DNA of 64,000 nucleotides from the NCBI GenBank assembly GCA_013397795.1, contig VZTJ01001766.1, positions 210,577 through 274,576 of the forward strand, given 5' to 3'. The stretch comes from Orthonyx spaldingii (lineage: Eukaryota; Chordata; Aves; Passeriformes; Orthonychidae). Positions 57,950-64,000 of this stretch are shown here, piece by piece. The first letter of the stretch is position 1; the number at the start of each line of letters is the position of its first letter. Both the position numbers and the translations under genes were made by a program. The notes under the pieces are model-generated. The model made no database searches, had not been told where the DNA came from, and worked only from the letters and a program-made list of their open reading frames with translations.

Positions 57950-58540
57950 TACCAAAAACATCACTCGGACAGGCACTTGGAGGAGACCAGGAGGGAGTGC
58001 AGGTCTGTGTAGCCCCAGGGCTTGGTTACCACAGTCTCAGGACAGGGAATGCCAGCCCTCTCCTGCCGAACAGCACGGCAGTGACATTTGGAGTCTGAGT
58101 AAAATGATGGCAGCCTTCCTGAAAGCAAAGCCTGCTTCAAAACACTCAGAGGAGACCACCCAGAGAAGACATGCCTGGAGTTCCCCATGAGCAAATCTCT
58201 TACATCCTAAGCTATCCCTCATCTAAGTTGCCCAAGGCAGGACAAGATCCATTCATAGGTTGTGCCCTTCCCTGCTGAGGGGAGCCGGTTGTATTGTAAA
58301 GGCAGTCAGCAGTTAGGAGCAGTTACATAGAATTATTTATCCACATAGAGTTCTTTTCATGAACAGAATAGTAAATCTTTTCATTCAACAATTTTTAGAC
58401 AAAAGCTATTTGTTAATGTGACATTTTTCAGCTGTATCAGTGCAAACATGCATCCATTTAGTTTTTCACACACAGAAAACTTCTTTCTTGCCGTTTGCAA
58501 AAAAAAAGAGAGGGAGAGTGAATGAAAACTGAACTTATTT

Positions 58541-58569
58541 TTGTTGTTGTTGTTGCTGCTGTTGTTGTT
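58541..58569. repeat. (TTG)n trinucleotide microsatellite with TGC interruptions
   Basis: TTGTTGTTGTTGTTGCTGCT followed by GTTGTTGTT. It is a pure trinucleotide array with two TGC units and probably length-polymorphic. Confidence 0.95.
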
Positions 58570-60302
58570 CAGGGTATGTTTTGCTGGAAAAGAAAAAAAA
58601 AAAAGGTCAAAATAAGATGATGCTGTGAGCCTTTAATTTAGGGGAAAGGTCATTTTTAACCATCTAAAATCACTTGATTCAGTAAGTGTTGCCCAGATCC
58701 AGTGTCATGCTTTGCTAACCAGATTTCAGGAGACATTCAGCACAGAGGATCACGCTGCCATGTCTTCTCAGCCAAACGAAACGTTGTGGTTCCACCATGA
58801 GGAACATCACAACTGGAATACTCTCCACAGCTGGCTCTTGTAGGACCCAGAGCAATGCTGCTGGTTTTTGGGGATGTGCAGAAAAGAGGAGCAAAAAGAC
58901 AGGGAGACCAGGAAAAGAGTGCAAAGCTCAGTAGCACCCATTGGGATGTTTTGGGGCTGAGATCCATCCAGACTTAGCTCCCCTTCCTCACAGTGGTGAC
59001 TGTCTAGCAGGGGAGGGATGCCATCCTCTCTGCTTCTCATATTTGCTCTGAATTTGTGCTGTAGAGTTACAATTTCTGATCACTGTCTTTTTTTTTTCCC
59101 CCTGTGCTTGTCTATTCTTTGAACAGGATTTCTTTCCCCTCCACCAGCAGACGTGAGAGTGGATTACAAAGCAGTTCAGCTGGAAAAACTGCCAGGAAAA
59201 GAAGCAAACAATTTATTAAATTGTTTTCTGCACAAAAATCCAAATTCTGGCTTGAATTTGTAGAGCTGGAATACCACCCGGGGGATTATGTGCAGTTATC
59301 TCCAGCCGCTGGGTATTCATCTTTCCTCCTGGTGTGTTTCTCTGATCATCAGTGGGTTGCAGCAGAAGATAAATTTCTTTCAGTTTGATGCTATTCCTGG
59401 GGCTTCTGTGGCGTTCCCACACAAAACTTTAATTGTCATAAACACCTTGAAATTTGCTCCTCATAAAGAAATGAACTGATTTGATAAACAACACTCATCG
59501 CACCAAAGTAAGCACAGACTTGATTTCTATCATGCAAAATCAGATGTGGTGTCAGAGGCAGAAGAGCAAAGAGGAGGTTCCATGGGAAAGGCTGCTTGTT
59601 TGCAGCAGGTAGGATGCCTTTGAATATTTCAGGTGTGACTCATTCGACAAGAGCAGACACCCAAATTGCCCATCTGAGCAAGTCTCCCCGGTCTCCCTGT
59701 GCAGTCACTGGAGATCTCACCAAGGGAGACTGGGACTCCTCCACAGGCAGGCAGCTAAACCTGGCCTGATGTCCTCAGGCCTGTCCTGCTCTCCAGCCTG
59801 ACCATGGCAGTGTCCCTGTGGTTGGCAGAGGTGCTGGGTTGTAAGGTGTGATGAGGTGAATTGGTTTTTTTTTGTGTTGGAGCAAATTCTGGAATTCTGG
59901 CCTGCTGGAGGGCATGTTAACAGCAGAAATAATAAACCCAGACCTTGTGCCTCTGCAAGAATCAACCTCTTGGTCCTGTGTCAGGTTTAACCCCTCCCAG
60001 ATCAGTGTTCAGTGTGGACTTTCTCATTTGATGCAACGCATTCAAGAGCACCTGGTGCTTTGTCACGTTCCCATCACCCGAGAGGCTGCACCCTCAACTT
60101 GCTTGGGTTGTGTGCAAAGCCTTGACTCTACAAGGAAGCTTTGGCCTGAATCTCACTGTCCTTGGTCAAACCTTGAGCTGGCAGCTGGGTGTCTTTAGGG
60201 TAAGATATTCCCCTCCCTGATCCTGGTGTTCAGCTGAGTGGGGATCAGAGGTGGGCTGCTCAGCACGCCTTGGGCACTGGGGGAAGGATTCTGTATTCTA
60301 AA

Positions 60303-60560
60303 ACACAGAATCATGAAACCACGCAATTGTTTAGGTTGGAGAAGATCTTTAAGATCATCAGGTCCACCAGTGCCAAGCCCATGACTGAACCCTGTCCCTC
60401 AGCTGCACATCTTTTATGTACCTTCAGGGATGGTGACTCCACCACTGCCCTGGGCAGCCCCTTAGGATACCTGACAACATTTCCAGTGAAGAATTTGTCC
60501 TTATATCCAATCTAAACCTGCCTTGGTGCAACTTGAGGCAATTTCCTTCTCCTGTTAGAC
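60303..60560 (-). mobile_element. CR1 LINE, 5'-truncated, about 260 bp
   Basis: The plus strand shows ACAGAATCATGAAACCACGC, GATCTTTAAGATCATCAGGT, CCAGTGCCAAGCCCATGACT, TCAGGGATGGTGACTCCACC, TGCCCTGGGCAGCCCCTTAG and CTGCCTTGGTGCAACTTGAG. All are reverse-complement CR1 3' phrases. The GGTGACTCCACC segment identifies the subfamily also seen at 63322. No intact coding region. Confidence 0.96.
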
Positions 60561-62020
60561 AACCACGGCCATGGGGAAAGTGAGGATGTGGAGTTAAGGC
60601 CAGATGGATCTCCACCAAAGGATTCATTCCTCTGTTCCCTAAGCTTCAAAGGGAGTAACCTCCTAGCTTGCCAGTAGGAAAACATCTCTTTTTTTCCTAT
60701 GAACCTCTTGGAGTGGTCAGGAATTGCAAGGAGGAGCAGGTCTGGTTCAGCTGAAAGAGAAATCACCATTCCCAACTGGCCCTTAGAGCTGTCAATACCC
60801 CGACCACACTTGGGCATTTCTAAGTGTCCAGTTTTCACCCATGCACTGCTTTGAAATCCACCAAAATGCATCCACCCCAGTTTCCACCTCCTGCTCTTCT
60901 CGTGTGGTGATAATCTGCATTTCAGCTGCACAGACTTCAGATGTGACAGGTATTTTGTTCTGCTAAGGCAGAGACAGCCTGTGTTATCCCTGAGTCCTGC
61001 ATCCTCCAACACAATGTGGTGCCACTGCAAATGAACCTGAAATTCATCCAGCACCAGACTTTCTAAAATCCAATCTTGACCCAGCCTCGTATTCTGAATA
61101 GATTAGGGGCTATTTTGCTGGGGTCCTTTTAACAAAAGAAACCCTAACCCATTGAAAAATGTTAGAGGGAAATTGCAAATGTTATGCTTGTCTGAACAGG
61201 AGTCACTCTGGGAAACACACTACAGACATACTAATTTCTGAGAGATTCCCCCCACCTTCCCCCCATCCTGAGTGTGTAACTCAGACGAGGAATGTTCTGG
61301 TTTAGCTTTTTCCTGTCTTCTAATGCACACACACTGCTTATCAGAGATGCACTAGTTAAGGTGGAGGAAATTAAGGTGACCTCTGCTAGTTCAGGTCTTT
61401 ATGCAATTTGAGATGGTCATTAGTCACATATCTTGGCATGCAGTGAATTAAGGACTCTGACTTACAGAGTACCTCGGATCTTTTGTTCTGTGTTTTGCTC
61501 TCCTTTGTGTGACTGAACACCCAAGAAGGTTGTTTTATTCATCTGACTTAAAACTGATTACTTCATACAATTGAAAACAATAATATACAATTTAAAAATC
61601 TGTATGTCTTCTCTGGCTCTTTTAGCTAATAATGTGTGAAAAGTCCTTCCAGACTCGGTGGGAAAAATGTTTCTCAGCTATTAATCAAGCCATTGATTTA
61701 GGAATTTTGCTCAGGGAAAGAACTTAGCCCTCACGCAGGGAAAGGACCATAAATCTGCGAGAGGAAGAACTTCTGGGGCTCTGTTACTCATCCTCTTCCT
61801 GCCTGTGTGAATAGAGTGACTTTTGCAGACCAGATGCAGCAGTCAGCACTGCAAGAGTGGCAGGGAAATCCCTGCTTCCCTCTCTGCATGAAGGAGACAC
61901 AATTTGAATGTGTTTGGCTTCAGCCAAGGAGGAAAAGGCAGAAAAAAGGTAAAAATCCCCCCTGGGCTCTGCAGTTGTGCTGACACACACTCACTGATGG
62001 ACAACAGAAAATGCTGCTCT
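60561..62020. other. Unique non-coding sequence, no gene recognised
   Basis: No repeat or gene is recognised. AACCCTAACCC near 61141-61150 is too short to be telomeric. The minus frame at 60512-61054 begins outside and runs into the CR1 copy, so it is discounted. Confidence 0.6.
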
Positions 62021-62235
62021 TCATAGAATATCGTGGGCTGGAAGGGACCCAAAAGGATCATTGAGTCCAGCTCCTGACCCTGCACAGGACACCCCCAAGA
62101 GTCACACAGTGTGCCTGAGACCATTTTCCAAATAATTGTTGAGCTCTGTCAGGCTTGATGCTGTGGCCACTGCCCTGGCGAGGCCTCTTTCAGTGCTCAG
62201 CCACCTTCAGGGTGAAGAACTTTTCCCTGATAAAA
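62021..62235 (-). mobile_element. CR1 LINE, 5'-truncated, about 215 bp
   Basis: TCATAGAATATCGTGGGCTG, GGATCATTGAGTCCAGCTCC, TGACCCTGCACAGGACACCC, GAGTCACACAGTGTGCCTGA and CAGGGTGAAGAACTTTTCCC on the plus strand are the reverse complement of a CR1 3' region. It is the same tail variant as the 48780 copy but retains more of the element. Confidence 0.95.
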
Positions 62236-62351
62236 TGTTGGGACACCTACACTTGTCCCATGGATGGGTCTAAATGCTGGGATGACACCACACTTCCCTT
62301 TGCAACACACCTGGACCCATACCACCTTCCTAACCCCAAAGCTTCACAGAC

Positions 62352-62369
62352 CACCTCCTCCTCCTCCAC
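62352..62369. repeat. Short (CTC)n trinucleotide run
   Basis: ACCTCCTCCTCCTCCACC contains five CTC units. It is the source of the proline/serine runs in overlapping frames. Confidence 0.88.
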
Positions 62370-63097
62370 CCCCTCATCCCACCCTGGACAGTGCTTTCAC
62401 CAAGGCTGAGGTGCCCCTGGGAACAAAACCCAACAGAAAAGCTCAGTAACTGCAAAAAGGAGCAGCCAGGGATTGTGGAGGAGGCCCTGAATTTGTGCCT
62501 TTATAGCTAAAAAGGGCTGTGCACAGCTGATTTGGGTGAGTTATCTCACTGTTAAATAAATCTTCCTGCTTGGGAAAACATTGCTCAAGAGCAAAAGGGC
62601 CAGTCATTGCTTTTAGAAGCTGATTTTTTGTGTGGGCTTACACACTTTTTGCCTCTGTCCTAAGAAGCACAACTCCCACTGACTTACTAGAAATATTAAG
62701 AACTAGTGACTCACTTTCTAAGAATAATTTTGGGTGTTTCTATTTATAGGTACCAACCCTAAGCTCAAAAGCTCTGGCAACACCCAATCATCTCTTTTTC
62801 CATCGTGCTCTGATATCACACTGAAACAGCCTGGAAATCAACACTTTCCACTGTTCCTTGTTTCTGGATATCTGCACTTTCCAATCCAGTTAGGAAGGGA
62901 TATGAGCCATCAACTATTTTCAGGAAGTGCCTGGAAGCCCAGTTTAAAATAGAAGTGGAGATGCTGGTGGACAGATGTAAAGTCGTCCTTCCGAGGTGGA
63001 TTAAAGACATTAAAGATAATTCCTGAGGGGCAGCTTGTGGGCTGGGAGTGTCACGGTTGGAAAGGGTGTGGGTAAAGAAAGTTCTGTTGTAGGCTGA

Positions 63098-63190
63098 GGA
63101 TGGAGAGGCAGAGGATGGAGAAGGAAAGGATGGAGGGACAAGCCAGGGCATGGAGAGGTAGAGTTTGGAAAGGCAGGGGATGGAGAAGCA
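63098..63190. repeat. Degenerate minisatellite, about 15-bp unit
   Basis: About six diverged units share the core GGATGGAGARGCAG: GGATGGAGAGGCAG, AGGATGGAGAAGGAA, AGGATGGAGGGACAAG, GCATGGAGAGGTAG, AGTTTGGAAAGGCAG and GGGATGGAGAAGCAA. The strand is almost pure purine. Unit lengths vary from about 14 to 20 bp. The divergence indicates an old array. Confidence 0.85.
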
Positions 63191-63321
63191 ACTTTGAAAT
63201 TATTTCAACTTATGGCAACCAAAGTACTTCTAAAAACACCCCAAAGATGAATAAGCAGACCCACTCTAATCACTGTTGACTGCACTTTTCAAATGTAACC
63301 CATGATTTTTAGAGGACGGAC

Positions 63322-63466
63322 AAAATCATAGAATCACTAAGGGTGGGAAAGTTCTCTGAGTCCAACCCTCAGCCCAGCACTGCGGTCACCACTAACCCCT
63401 GACCCAAGTGCCACATCTACGTGCCCTGTAAATCTCTCCAGGGATGGTGCCTCTACCACTGGCAGC
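63322..63466 (-). mobile_element. CR1 LINE, short 3' fragment
   Basis: AAATCATAGAATCACTAAGG, GAGTCCAACCCTCAGCCCAG, GTGCCACATCTACGTGCCCT and CTCCAGGGATGGTGCCTCTA on the plus strand match the reverse complement of a CR1 3' end of the GTCCAACC-ATCAACCCAGCACTG type. About 145 bp long and truncated. Confidence 0.95.
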
Positions 63467-64000
63467 ATCAATACTCACCAGACATCAAAAAATTGAGGCT
63501 AGAAAGTTACTCTTGAGCATTTAGACCAAAGAAAGCAGTAGTGCACATCCGTAACCAAATAATGAAAATAGACACCTACAGGATTTAAAAACTCTGCAGA
63601 AAGCAGAGATATCTACTTGCTACAGGAATCTCCCAAGCCACTTAATGTCCTTTTTTCAGGCTTATAGCACACCTGTTGCTTTAGGGCAAAACCCCTGCTT
63701 GCTCATGTTTATTATTTAGAGGGGAGATCCCGTTGCGAAGGCGTTAGGGGAGGGATAGGCTGCACTTCCCCCTCCTCGGTGCTCAGCACGGCATCCCCAC
63801 ACCCCCAGCCATCGCCAGCACCCCGAGGTGAGGTTACAGAAGAAACTGTGAACGTTCTCTCACCCTTCCTCCGTGCTGCCCTGGGCTCAGGGTGAGAGGC
63901 AGGATGCCGGACGTCAGAGCGTGACTCATCCTCTGGGAAACCGAGCGTGGTGTGGCTTTCTGAGGAAAGAACCCATGAGTAAGGGCTTTTTTTTTTTTTT
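63467..64000. other. Unique non-coding sequence to window end
   Basis: No gene is recognised. About 63725-63935 has a modest rise in CpG (CCCGTTGCGAAGGCGTTAGG, GATGCCGGACGTCAGAGCGTG) and an AP-1-like TGACTCA at 63924-63930. The window ends in a T run from about 63987, which continues beyond the edge. Confidence 0.55.

Larger units (their letters stand above)
55736..60302. other. Unique non-coding sequence with several microsatellites
   Basis: No gene is recognised. The block contains candidate conserved sequence at 55895-56160, a T run at 56858-56873, a (TA)n run at 57150-57169, an (AAAC)n run at 57924-57949, a (TTG)n run at 58541-58569 and an A run near 58591-58603. A long pyrimidine tract ending GAACAG at 59126 resembles a splice acceptor, but no supported exon follows. 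Confidence 0.6.
62236..63321. other. Unique non-coding sequence with a minisatellite
   Basis: The block holds a short (CTC)n run at 62352-62369, an ancient-repeat-like ACTCCCACTGACTTA at 62672-62686 and a degenerate minisatellite at 63098-63190. No gene is recognised on either strand. Confidence 0.6.

Noticed and set aside
61141..61150. AACCCTAACCC, telomere-like
   Set aside because: Fewer than two full TTAGGG-type units are present, so there is no interstitial telomere array.
1..64000. CRISPR arrays, phage or bacterial defence clusters, operons, riboswitches
   Set aside because: There are no regularly spaced repeats, no dense co-directional genes and no ribosome-binding-site pattern. CR1 content shows this is bird nuclear DNA.
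1..64000. Endogenous retrovirus LTRs or internal regions
   Set aside because: No paired TG...CA long terminal repeats, primer-binding site or gag/pol-like frame could be recognised by eye. Solo LTRs of unfamiliar families could still be missed.

Overview
This window looks like a gene-poor stretch, intergenic or deep intronic, of a bird nuclear genome, probably from a draft assembly. The main evidence is at least twelve 5'-truncated copies of the avian-type CR1 LINE 3' end. They are recognised by 3' termini such as GGTCCCTTCCAACCCAAACC, or the reverse complement GGTTTGGGTTGGAAGGGACC, next to ATTCTATGATTC-type ends. Two N gaps at 10962-11194 and 34371-34418, each beside a low-complexity tract, point to a draft assembly. 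I found no mammalian Alu/L1-type repeats, no bacterial gene layout, no CRISPR array, no rRNA and no convincing tRNA.

No complete protein-coding gene could be supported. The many short open frames on all six frames overlap one another, lack recognisable domains and often run through CR1 copies or the N gap. The longest gap-free frame (51957-52973, minus) begins as an antisense reading of a CR1 copy. Two places have weakly exon-like structure and are given as hypotheses only: minus strand 6700-6823, a 41-codon open stretch between AG and GTGAGT, and plus strand 4249-4620, a 123-codon frame with two GTAAGT sites.

Layout. 1-8.4 kb: unique sequence with both exon-like candidates. 8.4-13.8 kb: three CR1 copies, one of whose 3' ends runs into a long pyrimidine tract containing the larger gap. 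13.8-32.2 kb: 18 kb with no CR1 that I could recognise, including several AT-rich, homeobox-word-rich stretches that look like candidate conserved non-coding elements. 32.2-44.2 kb: three CR1 copies (two in inverted orientation), a MIR/CORE-SINE-like relic and the small gap. 44.2-64 kb: six more CR1 copies, a second MIR-like relic, a perfect 28-bp tandem duplication, several microsatellites and a degenerate minisatellite.

There is no operon or pathway to describe. I saw no undescribed multi-gene system. The observations most worth checking are the G-rich/polypyrimidine tract around the 10.96 kb gap, the candidate conserved elements, the ancient repeat relics and the two exon-like candidates. 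All were judged by eye, with no alignment or database search.
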